From JAFAMS01 sp049520515 (GTDB lineage Bacteria > Vulcanimicrobiota > Vulcanimicrobiia > Vulcanimicrobiales > Vulcanimicrobiaceae), in NCBI GenBank assembly GCA_049520515.1, contig JBEKPS010000002.1, positions 1 through 64,000 of the forward strand: 64,000 bases of DNA, given 5' to 3'. Positions 33,791-42,947 of the stretch are shown here, in pieces. How positions within the stretch are numbered: the first letter of the stretch is position 1; each line of letters begins with the position of its first letter. A program made the position numbers and the translations under genes. Below the pieces are notes generated by a model that saw only the letters and a list, made by a program, of their open reading frames with translations, was not told the DNA's origin and made no database searches.

Positions 33791-35167
33791 GTGGCGACAA
33801 TCGTCCCGCACGCAGCCGATTCCCTTGATCGTCTTCTTTCAGATGTATCCGCACAGGCGACGGCGCCACTCTGGACGGCGATGCGCGCGATGGTTCCACC
33901 TAAACCGGCACCAAAAGCCGTGCCGCACGTGTGGCGCTACGCGCAGCTGCGTGAGCTGCTCGGCCGCGCCGGTCATCTGATCTCTGCGGACGAAGCCGAA
34001 CGCCGCGTGCTGATGCTCGTGAACCCGGCCCTTCGCGCGCCGTTCACGACCGACACACTCTTCGCGGGCCTGCAAATGATTTTGCCGGGCGAAACGGCGC
34101 CCGCGCACCGTCACACAGCGTTCGCGCTGCGCTTTATTATTGAAGGCAGCCGCGGGTTCACCGCGGTCGGCGGCGAGAAGGTGACGATGGAACGCGGCGA
34201 CGTGATCCTCACGCCTTCCTGGGAATTCCACGATCACGGGCACGAGGGTGACGGCGCGATGATCTGGCTCGACGGCCTCGATCTTCCCGTCTGGCAATTC
34301 ATCCCAGCGAACTTTGCGGAAGGCTACGCCGACCCGCGCTACCCGTCGAATCCGCAGAGCGGCCTGTCGCGACTGAAGTATCCGTGGGCCGAGATCGTCG
34401 CTCTCGTCGATCAGGGCTCGCAGTCGTTTGCGTCGGTCGACTACGTACTGCGCGATTCGCCGTGTCCGATCTCGCGTACGATCGGCGCCTCGGCCGAGCG
34501 CGTCAACGCTGGAACATCGTCACCGGAACGCCGCGAGACATCGAGCGCCGTATATCACGTAGTCGAGGGCTCCGGCAAAACGCGCGTCGGCGACGCGCTC
34601 CTTGAATGGAAGCGCGGCGACACGTTCGCGATTCCAGCCTGGATGCCGTACGTGCACACCGCGGATGAGAAAGCATATTTCTTCCGGTTCGACGATCGCC
34701 CGTTGCTCGAAGCCGTGGGCGCATATCGCACTGCGGGGCTCGAGTTTCCGGAAGCGGATCTGCGTTCGCATGCGCCGCGTTCGCCGCATGTGGAGCTCGG
34801 TGGACTCGTGTTGCTTGCCCGCACGATCGACAAAACGAAGGCAAAGCTGCAAGGAACGCTCGGCGGCTACAAAGTCACGCCGGGTCTTTCAGGTTACCTC
34901 TTCGAGTGGCTTGGCATTGCCGAAGACGATTTCACCCAAGCGGTGCGTGAGCTTCGCGACGATGAGAAGATCGCGAGTTGGGTGCACGCGAAGAGCGATC
35001 CGAACAAGTTCGCGGAAATCAACGAGAAGATGAAGTCACGTGCGTTCCGCGATGAAGAACATCGCCAACAGTTCGTGGCGCGCTATCCGTGTCTCGAAAC
35101 ACGGCGCGACATTGAGAAGTTCTTCGATCTCATCGACGTCGACGACGAGATTAGCTTCACGCGCTAG
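33791..35167 (+). CDS. Gentisate 1,2-dioxygenase-like bicupin fused to a C-terminal DUF5069 domain
   Basis: 458 residues from GTG 33791. The N-terminal 330 residues are a bicupin with gentisate/salicylate-dioxygenase character: LWTAMRAMVPPKP, PGETAPAHRHTAFALRFIIEG (metal-binding His pair), and HDHGHEGDGAMIWLDGLD. The C-terminal about 110 residues (RTIDKTKAKLQGTLGGYKV…YLFEWLGI…FTQAV…WVHAK) look like DUF5069, a small domain normally found alone. Gentisate dioxygenases are usually near 350 residues, so the extra tail is unusual. It probably cleaves a dihydroxy-aromatic ring; the role of the tail is unknown. The divergent hydrolase gene supports a ring-cleavage pathway. Confidence 0.85.
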   Translation: MATIVPHAADSLDRLLSDVSAQATAPLWTAMRAMVPPKPAPKAVPHVWRYAQLRELLGRAGHLISADEAERRVLMLVNPALRAPFTTDTLFAGLQMILPGETAPAHRHTAFALRFIIEGSRGFTAVGGEKVTMERGDVILTPSWEFHDHGHEGDGAMIWLDGLDLPVWQFIPANFAEGYADPRYPSNPQSGLSRLKYPWAEIVALVDQGSQSFASVDYVLRDSPCPISRTIGASAERVNAGTSSPERRETSSAVYHVVEGSGKTRVGDALLEWKRGDTFAIPAWMPYVHTADEKAYFFRFDDRPLLEAVGAYRTAGLEFPEADLRSHAPRSPHVELGGLVLLARTIDKTKAKLQGTLGGYKVTPGLSGYLFEWLGIAEDDFTQAVRELRDDEKIASWVHAKSDPNKFAEINEKMKSRAFRDEEHRQQFVARYPCLETRRDIEKFFDLIDVDDEISFTR

Positions 35168-35420
35168 GGCGCCGCGTAAGGTGCCACTGCTTGCAATAAA
35201 AACACTCGTACGTGTACAGCACGTCAGCCATGCCGTTCATTGCGGCCACGGCGCGCGCGTGCGCTTCGGTGGGATAGGCGTCCTTTGAGGCGCACGAGCG
35301 TTCGAGATCGGCCTCGCTGCGCTTCTCGAAATGCTCGCGGTTGCGCAGGTAAAACTGCATCAGGTCTTCAGGCGTTGCTGCAGCCTCGCGTTTTTGCGGC
35401 TTGCGTGGACGCCGCGCCAC
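35157..35420 (-). CDS. Small CxxC/WH-type putative zinc protein
   Basis: An 87-residue protein, basic at the N-terminus, ending in YECFYCKQWHLTRRP, a single-CxxC plus His motif seen in small uncharacterised zinc-binding proteins. Another Cys lies at ERSCASKDAY. No enzyme assignment. It overlaps the end of the cupin gene by 11 bases on the opposite strand. Confidence 0.7.
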   Translation of the reverse strand: MARRPRKPQKREAAATPEDLMQFYLRNREHFEKRSEADLERSCASKDAYPTEAHARAVAAMNGMADVLYTYECFYCKQWHLTRRPSA

Positions 35421-35421
35421 G

Positions 35422-35910
35422 TTACTTGCCGGACGGTTGGCGTGAGACGATCTTGTTGAAGTCCGGCAGGTTCGAATTTGCTCCGGCAGTCGTGGCTTTC
35501 TTCGCCTCTTGGAGCGGATCGGGCGTAGCGCCCGGCTCCGCCTTGACCTTGGAGAGTTCGACCGTCACGTAACCTTTCGCATTCGGATCGACTCCGCCGG
35601 CGCGAACGAGCTGTACGTTACGGCGCACGTCTTTCGTCTTCGGCGAATAGTCGTACGTGAGTTTGTAGACGCCCGCAACGGCTGTGCCGTCAGGGCGGCG
35701 TACGAAGGCTTGCAGTGCGTTACCGCGCGTCGCGGTGTTGAAGCGAGCATCATTTGTAGCGTTGGCAGAAACGACGCGTACGACTTGTCCGAGCTTGTTC
35801 GTCTCGACGGTGTACGTCGCGTGCAGCGGAACTGCCGGTACCGGCACGGGCGCCGGAGATGCGCCGAGCAGCGCAAGGGCGGCACACAGAATTGCGGCGC
35901 GTGCGAGCAT
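35422..35910 (-). CDS. Exported protein of unknown function
   Basis: About 162 residues from ATG 35910 with a clean signal peptide (MLARAAILCAALALLGASPAP). The mature part, with TYTVETNKLGQVVRVVSA and VYKLTYDYSPKTKDV, looks like a small β-rich periplasmic protein. I do not recognise a family. It follows the zinc-ribbon mini-gene by 5 bases, probably co-transcribed. Confidence 0.75.
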   Translation of the reverse strand: MLARAAILCAALALLGASPAPVPVPAVPLHATYTVETNKLGQVVRVVSANATNDARFNTATRGNALQAFVRRPDGTAVAGVYKLTYDYSPKTKDVRRNVQLVRAGGVDPNAKGYVTVELSKVKAEPGATPDPLQEAKKATTAGANSNLPDFNKIVSRQPSGK

Positions 35911-35915
35911 CACGA

Positions 35916-36095
35916 TCAATTCCGCGCGATCGTCGCGAACGGGCGATGACAGGCTGCGCACAGCACGATCACCTGATAAACGTCAGCCTTACCGCTTGTT
36001 ACTTCTTGTTCCGTCCCAGACTCAACTGAGGCCGCGTCGTTACCGCAGTAACGACACGGAACGGTCGCTGGTTCTGGGGTTGTCTCGTCACTCAT
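35916..36095 (-). CDS. Small zinc-ribbon protein (59 residues)
   Basis: The frame from ATG 36095 to TGA 35916 is 59 codons. It contains two spaced cysteine pairs, VPCRYCGND and VLCAACHRPF, a compact four-cysteine zinc-ribbon layout. The exported-protein gene starts 6 bases after its stop, as expected in an operon. The function is unknown; such small ribbons often bind RNA, DNA or protein partners. Confidence 0.72.
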   Translation of the reverse strand: MSDETTPEPATVPCRYCGNDAASVESGTEQEVTSGKADVYQVIVLCAACHRPFATIARN

Positions 36096-36157
36096 GACTG
36101 AGAGCTTGTACCCGTTGATGCGAGGCGCAACCTTCGCGTTCCGCGAAGGCCGGGCGC

Positions 36158-36574
36158 ATGCCCCGACGGATATCCGCAGCGCTGTTTGCGCTTGGTCTGC
36201 TGACCGTGGGATGCCAAGAGAAACCGACGCCGGCGAGCCTCTATTCCTCGGCTTCGGACATTAAAATTCTCGACAACCGTTTCGTGAGCAGCAATGATGC
36301 ATCGGTCGGCACCGTTGGGGGCGCGTCGCAATCGTATTTGATCTTCAAGCTCGAATTGGACAATGACATTTCATCCCAGCTCTTTCCCGTCGCGACGCAC
36401 TTCGTTTTCACCGCCAGTGACGGGAGCCGCTACGCCGGCATCGATAGCGGCTCATCAGCACTGATCGGAATCAGCAATGACTACTCGCCGATGAAACGCG
36501 GCGACGTTCGAAAGTTCGGCGTCGCGTTCAAGATGGCGTTCGAACAAGCCGGCACGATTTCGTACGAATACTAG
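36158..36574 (+). CDS. Small lipoprotein of unknown function
   Basis: A 138-residue lipoprotein with lipobox LTVGC (RRISAALFALGLLTVGCQEKP). The mature part (DIKILDNRFVSSNDASVG…LIFKLELDNDISSQLFPVATHFVFTASDGSRY) resembles the immunoglobulin-like/telokin fold seen in DUF4352-type lipoproteins, but the match is loose. It is immediately upstream of the large exported protein gene. Confidence 0.75.
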   Translation: MPRRISAALFALGLLTVGCQEKPTPASLYSSASDIKILDNRFVSSNDASVGTVGGASQSYLIFKLELDNDISSQLFPVATHFVFTASDGSRYAGIDSGSSALIGISNDYSPMKRGDVRKFGVAFKMAFEQAGTISYEY

Positions 36575-36617
36575 AGCACTTTTCCGCATCGCGCTGATCG
36601 CGGTCATCGCACTGACG

Positions 36618-38942
36618 TTGACTGCACCGCCCGTGCGCGCCGCGCGCCCGCTCCTCGATACGCACAAGCTGGACGGCGTCTTCGCGCTGTATGCGCGCGA
36701 TGTCATGGTGCCCTGGAAAGACGTTATCGTCCGGCTCGATACGTATTCCGGCGCGCCGGTCGATTTTGCAGCCTATGAGGTAGATCCGGCGGACGTGCTG
36801 ATCGCGGGAAGCTCGCGCATGCACGCGATCGACACGTCGCATGCACGTGCCGTCGCGCGCTGGAAGTTCACACCGCCGCAAGGCTACAAGTTCGAATCGA
36901 ACGACGTCAGCGTCCCCCTCGGCAATCGCGAAGGATTCTTCGTGATCGAAGCGCGACGCGGCGAAGCTTCGCAGCAGACGTGGATCAATCTCTCGCGCAT
37001 TGGTCTCGTAACAAAAGAGACGCCCGAGGGTTGGATCCTGTACGGAACCGATTTGCGCAGCGGGCAGCCGCTGGCGGCGATGCGCGTCACGCTGCTCGTC
37101 GGTGGACGGTTCGTCGAGGTCAAGACTGGTGCGGATGGGATCGTCCGCGGCGTCGCCGGCGCGCGCTTTGCACTCGCCGAGTGGGGCCGCAGCAAAGCAT
37201 TCATCTCGCTGACCCCGCAGCCGCCTTTGCCTGTCGCGATCGTCGGCGTGCGCGCCGATCGCGGCGTCGTTAGCGCCGGTGAAACGCTCCGCGTCGTTGG
37301 ATTTGCGCGCAAGCGCGACGGTGCCACGTTCAAGCCGATGCGTGGAGATGTGCACGTCAGCGCGCTCGTGAACGGGCGCAGCATCGCGAACGCGACACTC
37401 GAATTGGAACCGAGCGGCGGCTTCTGGGGCGCGTTGCCCATTCCGCAGGACGCGCCCGCCGGTGAGCTTGCGATCATCGCAACTGCGGGTGGTGGTACGG
37501 GTGGCACGGCAGTTCATGTTGACGCGGCCGGCGATTACACGCTCGGCGTGGCTGCGTTGTGCGGCGCGAGCTGTGCGGCGTCATCGGCGGTTCCGCTGCG
37601 CGTCTCGTTGCGCAGCCAAGGCAAACCCGTTGCCGGCCAAACCGTGCAAGTACGCGTCGTTCGCACACCGCACGTCATCGCGCCCGGTGAAAATTCCGAC
37701 GTTCCGCGTTGGGGAACGACCACGATTCAAAATACGTCGGTTCGCACGACTGCCGATGGAACGGCGCTCGTGACCTTGCCGGCGCCGACCGACGGATTGT
37801 CTTCGACCTACGGCGTCGTCGCTTCGACGCAAAGCGCAACGGCGACGACGCAGATTGTCGTCCCGAATGCCTCGACAGTTGTGTCGATCACACCCGATGA
37901 CGCGCAACTCGACGTCGGGCAAGCAGCGGTCTTCGACGTCCACGCATTCGATGCAACCGATGGACGCCCCGCGGCCGGCCGGCAAGTGCACGTCGCGTTG
38001 ACGAAGGGACCGAATACCTCGGATGAGACGGTCACGCTCGATGCGCTCGGACATGCGGAGGTCGCGTTCCACTCGACGGAGCTCGGCACAAATATCGCAA
38101 TCGCGCAACTCGTTGACAATGCTGCGGCAATGGATGCAACCGCGGTGACCGTTGCGCCGAGCGCTCTCGGAGCGCGACTGTCAAGCCGCAGCGCCGACGT
38201 CACGTTGACGCTCGACAAGGATCGTTACAGGCTCGGCGATCACATTGACGTGAATGCGACCTTAAACGGTGCGTATGGCAGTGCGCTCTTCACTGTCGAA
38301 GGTGCGCGCATCGCGGATACACACGTGGCGAGTACATCGGGCGGGCACGCGTCCGCGCGTCTATCGCTTGCAAACGCGGCGGGCACGGTACGGATCGGGG
38401 TCGCCTTCGTTAAAGACGGCGCGGTTTATACGACCGACTTTCCCGTCGCAATCGATGGACCGGGCTATCCCCGCGTCACGGCGCTGAGCGCCGATCGCGG
38501 CAACTACACGCCGGGCGCCACCGCGCACATTTCGATTCAGGACGGCGGCGAACAAGGGGCTTCGCTGCTCGCCGTGCGCGTCTCCGACGGCCGGCCAAGC
38601 GCGGGTGCATCGTTCGATAATGCGCCCGCGATCTTGGCAGCGGGTGGAACGACGACACAAGATCCCGCGTCGACCGATCCAAGCTGGCACGCGTACGTCG
38701 CGCCGGCCGGTTCGAAGGCGCAAGATATTTTCGGCGCCGAGGGCACGCGCACGGTCGCCGCACCGGACAACAGCCTTGCGATCTCGGCGCCGCATGCCAT
38801 TGTGTGGCGGGTCGGGCAGAATGACGGCGATGCGTTCAATGTCGATCTGCCGACGCAGCCGGGGCGGTACGTCGTCTCCGTGCTGAAGATCTCCGACGAC
38901 GGCGACGTCGGCGCGGCTTCTCTCGCGGTTAGAGTGCAGTGA
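36618..38942 (+). CDS. Large exported multi-domain (Ig/MG-like) protein of unknown function
   Basis: At least 774 residues, built of repeated β-rich domains of bacterial Ig or macroglobulin-N-terminal type (for example GVRADRGVVSAGETLRVVGFARK, VPLRVSLRSQGKPVAGQTV and LTLDKDRYRLGDHIDVNATL). The true N-terminus is unclear. The reading frame upstream of TTG 36618 is open and encodes a good signal peptide (FRIALIAVIALTLTAPPVRA), but it has no ATG/GTG/TTG. Translation may start at ATC 36588 or CTG 36594. The stop overlaps the polA start (GTGA). It could be an adhesin or surface scaffold; not established. Confidence 0.7.
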   Translation: MTAPPVRAARPLLDTHKLDGVFALYARDVMVPWKDVIVRLDTYSGAPVDFAAYEVDPADVLIAGSSRMHAIDTSHARAVARWKFTPPQGYKFESNDVSVPLGNREGFFVIEARRGEASQQTWINLSRIGLVTKETPEGWILYGTDLRSGQPLAAMRVTLLVGGRFVEVKTGADGIVRGVAGARFALAEWGRSKAFISLTPQPPLPVAIVGVRADRGVVSAGETLRVVGFARKRDGATFKPMRGDVHVSALVNGRSIANATLELEPSGGFWGALPIPQDAPAGELAIIATAGGGTGGTAVHVDAAGDYTLGVAALCGASCAASSAVPLRVSLRSQGKPVAGQTVQVRVVRTPHVIAPGENSDVPRWGTTTIQNTSVRTTADGTALVTLPAPTDGLSSTYGVVASTQSATATTQIVVPNASTVVSITPDDAQLDVGQAAVFDVHAFDATDGRPAAGRQVHVALTKGPNTSDETVTLDALGHAEVAFHSTELGTNIAIAQLVDNAAAMDATAVTVAPSALGARLSSRSADVTLTLDKDRYRLGDHIDVNATLNGAYGSALFTVEGARIADTHVASTSGGHASARLSLANAAGTVRIGVAFVKDGAVYTTDFPVAIDGPGYPRVTALSADRGNYTPGATAHISIQDGGEQGASLLAVRVSDGRPSAGASFDNAPAILAAGGTTTQDPASTDPSWHAYVAPAGSKAQDIFGAEGTRTVAAPDNSLAISAPHAIVWRVGQNDGDAFNVDLPTQPGRYVVSVLKISDDGDVGAASLAVRVQ

Positions 38943-41620
38943 CCACTGCCGCCGCGACGCGCATTCCGCCGCCCGATACGGCGACGCTGATGCTGCTCGA
39001 TACGTACGGGCTCGTGTATCGCGCCTTCTTTGCGCTGCCGGTGATGACAACTGCGAGCGGCATGCCGACCAACGCCGCATACGGTTTCATCATGATGCTG
39101 CAGAAAGTGCTCGCCGACGAACGTCCGACGCACGTCATCGCGGCCTTCGATAAAGGCGTTCCACGTGCGCGGCTCGAGCGTTACGCGGAGTATAAGGCGC
39201 AGCGTCAGGAAACGCCCGACGATCTGCGTAGCCAATTTGCGCTGGTGCGCAAGGTTCTCGCCGCGTACGATATTCCGATCGTTGAGATCGACGGCGAAGA
39301 GGCCGATGACATCATCGCGACGCTCGCCAAAAAATCCGTTGAAGCGCATCAACGCACGCTTGTCGTAACCGGCGATCTGGATCTCTTACAACTCGTCGAC
39401 GACCGCACGACCGTTTTGATGACGCGGCGCGGAATCACCGATCTCGGGCGATACGACGAAGCTGCGGTGCGCGAACGTTTCGATCTCGAGCCGAGTCAAC
39501 TCGCCGACTATCGCGGGCTCAAAGGCGATCCATCGGATAATTTGCCCGGCATTCCAGGCGTCGGCGAAAAGACGGCCAGCAAACTGATCAACGCCGCCGG
39601 AACACTCGATGCGCTTGTTGCGAACCCGACGCTTGCCGGCACGCCGAAGCTCGAAGGTCTGGTACGCGAGTACGGCGCGCAAGCCCAGCTGTGTCGCGAC
39701 GTCTCGACCGCGCAGCGCGATCTTCCGGTCGACGTCGATTGGGATCACGCGCACTTCAAAGCCCCAGACAACGATACGCTGTACGTTCTGTACCGCGAGC
39801 TCGAGTTCAAATCGCTACTGGCTAAGCTCGAAGCGCCGAAGAACGCTGCGGCAATCGAGGCTGCGCCCAAAGCCCTCGCCGGCAACTACACAGCCTTCGT
39901 CGACGATACCGATCTCGCCGCAACGCTGCGCGAGCTTGCGGAGAAGCCGCGCCTGGCTCTCGCGCTCAAGCCGGGGATCACCGAGCGCGGGCTCTTGCCG
40001 AGCAGCGAGACGCTTGGAGTCACGGCGCAAGAGGGCTCCGGCATCTCATTTCTGGTCACCGCACTCGAACGCGAGGATGTCGGCGCGGCATTTGCCGAGC
40101 TGTGGAGCGGCAAAGCACAGATCGTCGTGCACGATGCCAAGGCGCTGATTGCCGCGACCCGCAGCGACGTGCGGCACGTCGTCGACGATACGATGATCGC
40201 AGCGCACTTACTCAATCCCGCGCGTGCCTACACGCGCCTGGGCGACGCAGTCGAAGAACATCTGGCGCTCTCGCTTCCGGAAGAGGCCGCAGCCTGGTCC
40301 GACGCCGTTTGGCGGCTTTCGGAAAAACTGCGTCATGAGCTCGCGCTGCGCGAGCAGATTCCGCTCTACGAAGAGCTCGAGCTTCCGCTTGCGACGATCT
40401 TGGCGCACATGGAGCGTACCGGCATCAAGCTCGATCCGCGCGAGCTCACCAAGATGTCGAAGGAGATCGACGCTCGTATCAGCGCGCTGCAGGCAGAAGT
40501 CTACGAGCTTGCCGGCGAGACGTTCAATCTTGGCTCACCGCTGCAGCTCGGCCGCATCCTGTTCGAGAAGTTGAACATCCCCGGCGGCAAAAAGACAAAG
40601 ACCGGCTGGGCGACCGGAATCGAAGTGTTGCAAGGGCTGGGACGCGAGTACCCGATTTGCGCGCGGATACTCGAGTACCGCGAAGTTACGAAGCTCAAGA
40701 ACACGTACGTCGACGTCTTGCCGTCGCTGGCAGATGCAAGCGGACGCGTGCACACCGAGTTCAACCAAACCTCGACCGCAACCGGCCGCCTTTCGTCGAC
40801 GAACCCCAACCTGCAAAACATCCCTGTGCGCAGCGAGCTCGGACGCCGCGTCCGCAAAGCATTCGTCGCGCCTGCGGAGCGATTGTTGCTGGCCGCCGAC
40901 TACAGTCAGATCGAGCTGCGCTTGATGGCGCATCTTTCCGGTGATGAGGCTATGCGCCGGGCCTTTGCGGAAGGCCAAGATATTCACGATTTCACTGCGC
41001 GTCAGATATTCTTGGTGCCGAAGGGACAATCGGTCGATCACAATCAGCGTCGTATCGCAAAGTCCGTGAATTTCGGCTTGCTCTACGGCATGTCGGAGTT
41101 CGGATTGTCGCAACGGCTGGAAATCCCGAAAGCCGAAGCCCGCGCGATGACGGACGCCTATTTCGCGCGCTTTCCGAGCGTACGCGCGTGGATCGATGGC
41201 AATCTCGAGGAAGGCCGTGAGAACGGCTACGTGAGCACGCTGCTTGGCCGCCGCCGTTACATGCCCGATTTGCGCGCGCGCAATTTCGCACTGCGCGGCG
41301 CGGCCGAGCGCGAAGCGACGAACGCACCGCTCCAAGGCAGCGCTGCCGATCTCATGAAGCTGGCGATGGTCAAGGTCGATGCGGCGCTGCGCAAAGCCGG
41401 GCTGGATGCGATCATGCTGCTGCAGATCCACGACGAGCTGATCTTCGAGATTGCTGCCGAGCAGCGCGAGAAAGTCGCACGCCTCGTGAAAAGTGAGATG
41501 GAAGAAGCGATGCAGATTTCCGTTCCGGTTGAAGCCACGATCAAAGTCGGAAGCAACTGGTATGATATTGCTGCGTATGATCCCGATCAAGTCAATGCCG
41601 AAGGAGAGGAAGTCGCGTGA
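38939..41620 (+). CDS. polA: DNA polymerase I
   Basis: 893 residues from GTG 38939. The N-terminal 5'-3' exonuclease covers residues 1-300 (VYRAFFALP, AFDKGVPRARLE, GVGEKTASKL). The middle section, about 310-480, has the 3'-5' exonuclease fold, but the catalytic DxE motif is replaced (RLALALKPG), so proofreading is probably lost. The polymerase domain has motif A DYSQIELRLMAHLSGD, motif B KSVNFGLLYGM and motif C LQIHDELIFE. It fills gaps in repair and removes Okazaki primers. The downstream DUF192 gene starts inside its stop codon (GTGA). Confidence 0.97.
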   Translation: MTTAAATRIPPPDTATLMLLDTYGLVYRAFFALPVMTTASGMPTNAAYGFIMMLQKVLADERPTHVIAAFDKGVPRARLERYAEYKAQRQETPDDLRSQFALVRKVLAAYDIPIVEIDGEEADDIIATLAKKSVEAHQRTLVVTGDLDLLQLVDDRTTVLMTRRGITDLGRYDEAAVRERFDLEPSQLADYRGLKGDPSDNLPGIPGVGEKTASKLINAAGTLDALVANPTLAGTPKLEGLVREYGAQAQLCRDVSTAQRDLPVDVDWDHAHFKAPDNDTLYVLYRELEFKSLLAKLEAPKNAAAIEAAPKALAGNYTAFVDDTDLAATLRELAEKPRLALALKPGITERGLLPSSETLGVTAQEGSGISFLVTALEREDVGAAFAELWSGKAQIVVHDAKALIAATRSDVRHVVDDTMIAAHLLNPARAYTRLGDAVEEHLALSLPEEAAAWSDAVWRLSEKLRHELALREQIPLYEELELPLATILAHMERTGIKLDPRELTKMSKEIDARISALQAEVYELAGETFNLGSPLQLGRILFEKLNIPGGKKTKTGWATGIEVLQGLGREYPICARILEYREVTKLKNTYVDVLPSLADASGRVHTEFNQTSTATGRLSSTNPNLQNIPVRSELGRRVRKAFVAPAERLLLAADYSQIELRLMAHLSGDEAMRRAFAEGQDIHDFTARQIFLVPKGQSVDHNQRRIAKSVNFGLLYGMSEFGLSQRLEIPKAEARAMTDAYFARFPSVRAWIDGNLEEGRENGYVSTLLGRRRYMPDLRARNFALRGAAEREATNAPLQGSAADLMKLAMVKVDAALRKAGLDAIMLLQIHDELIFEIAAEQREKVARLVKSEMEEAMQISVPVEATIKVGSNWYDIAAYDPDQVNAEGEEVA

Positions 41621-42048
41621 TCGCGCTGCTCGCATTGATGCTCGCACTGGCCCGCACCATCACGGTGCAGGCCCCCAACGAACCGCTTACGCTCGAAATT
41701 GCGGATACCGAAGCGACGCGTGAATACGGCTTGATGTTCCGAACGCAGCTGGCGGCGCATTCGGGGATGATTTTTGTGAACGGAGCAGACATTCGCGATA
41801 CGTTCTGGATGAAAAACACGCTGATTCCGCTCGACATGCTCTTCGTGCGCGCGAACGGCACGATCGATTCGATCGCAGCCGACGTTCCGGCTCAGACGGC
41901 GAAGACGCCGGGCGAAGAGATTCAACGTGCGGGCTACGGCAAATACGTGATCGAGCTCGCGGCCGGTGAAGCAAAGCGTGCCGGTCTGCATCCCGGATTC
42001 AAACTCACAATTCCAAAACTGGAGCCACGCGATTCCGGAGCTTCCTGA
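41617..42048 (+). CDS. DUF192 family exported protein
   Basis: A 143-residue protein from GTG 41617 with an N-terminal hydrophobic segment (IALLALMLALARTITVQ) and the DUF192 core: ATREYGLMFRTQL, GMIFVNGADIRDTFWMKNTLIPLDMLFVR. Its role is unknown. It overlaps polA by 4 bases and mutM by 17 bases, between two DNA-repair genes. Confidence 0.92.
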   Translation: MIALLALMLALARTITVQAPNEPLTLEIADTEATREYGLMFRTQLAAHSGMIFVNGADIRDTFWMKNTLIPLDMLFVRANGTIDSIAADVPAQTAKTPGEEIQRAGYGKYVIELAAGEAKRAGLHPGFKLTIPKLEPRDSGAS

Positions 42049-42844
42049 AGCCGAGACAATAGCACGCGGCCTCGCAAGTACGATCGTCGGGAAGACGATC
42101 GCCGGTGCGCGTGCGCTACGCCCCGAAATCGTCATTGCCGCGCGCCGGCCCGCATTTGGAAAACAGCTTGCGGGGGATCGCATCACGCGGGTCGGACGTC
42201 GCGGAAAATATCCGATCGTCGAGCTCGCGTCGGGACGCACGCTCGTCGTGTCGTTGCGGATGACGGGCCGGTTAATCGTGCAGCGTCAGACCGATGCGCT
42301 CTATCCTTATACGAACGTCATCATCGACTTCACGGACGGGACGCGTCTGGCGTTCGCCGACGTACGCCGGTTTGGGCGAATGCGGTTAGTTCAGAAGGAT
42401 GAAATCTGGGATGCCGAGCTCGGCGTCGAGCCGCTTTCACAAGAATTTGACATACCGCGATTCGCTGCAATTCTTAAGGGACGCCCGACGCCGATCAAAG
42501 CTTTTCTGCTTGACCAGCGTCGCATCGCGGGTGTCGGAAATATCTATGCGGTCGAGGCACTCTGGGAATCGCAAATCAAGCCGTCGACGCCCGCGGGCAA
42601 ACTCTCGCGTGAACGGATCGGGCGGCTGCATGGTGCGCTCCAAGCCGTGCTCCGCAAGGCGATCGAGATGCGCGGCACGAGCTCGCGCGACTACGTCGAC
42701 GCCGAAGGGATGGAAGGCGGCTTCCAAAACGAGCTGACGGTGTACGGGCGTGCGGGCGAGCCGTGCCCGCGCTGTAAGAAGCCGCTCGTTCGGACGGTTT
42801 TGGCGCAACGCGGCACGTGGTGGTGCCGGAATTGTCAACGTTGA
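42032..42844 (+). CDS. mutM: Formamidopyrimidine-DNA glycosylase (Fpg/MutM), start codon ATT
   Basis: The enzyme needs its N-terminal proline (PELPE) as catalytic nucleophile. That sequence begins at CCG 42035, directly after ATT 42032-42034. GGAG at 42021-42024 sits 7 bases upstream, an ideal ribosome site. Any upstream ATG (41966) would add 22 residues before the proline and abolish catalysis. I therefore read ATT as the start, giving 270 residues, normal for Fpg. Lys of VGRRGKYP and the C-terminal zinc finger (CPRC…CRNC) are present. It removes 8-oxoguanine and Fapy lesions. Confidence 0.93.
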   Translation: MPELPEAETIARGLASTIVGKTIAGARALRPEIVIAARRPAFGKQLAGDRITRVGRRGKYPIVELASGRTLVVSLRMTGRLIVQRQTDALYPYTNVIIDFTDGTRLAFADVRRFGRMRLVQKDEIWDAELGVEPLSQEFDIPRFAAILKGRPTPIKAFLLDQRRIAGVGNIYAVEALWESQIKPSTPAGKLSRERIGRLHGALQAVLRKAIEMRGTSSRDYVDAEGMEGGFQNELTVYGRAGEPCPRCKKPLVRTVLAQRGTWWCRNCQR

Positions 42845-42877
42845 GCCGGGCGGAAACCCTTTGCGGCCATGGTGGAT

Positions 42878-42907
42878 TTGACTAACGGAGCTTATATCGG
42901 TTAGGCT
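42878..42907 (+). promoter_or_regulatory. Candidate rpsA promoter
   Basis: TTGACT (42878-42883) is followed 18 bases later by TAGGCT (42902-42907), a weak σ70-type pair. It would give a leader of about 140 bases holding the two hairpins before the rpsA start. Sequence match only. Confidence 0.35.
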
Positions 42908-42947
42908 CCTGTGGCCACTTATTGTGATCGGCTCTCGACTACTTTGC

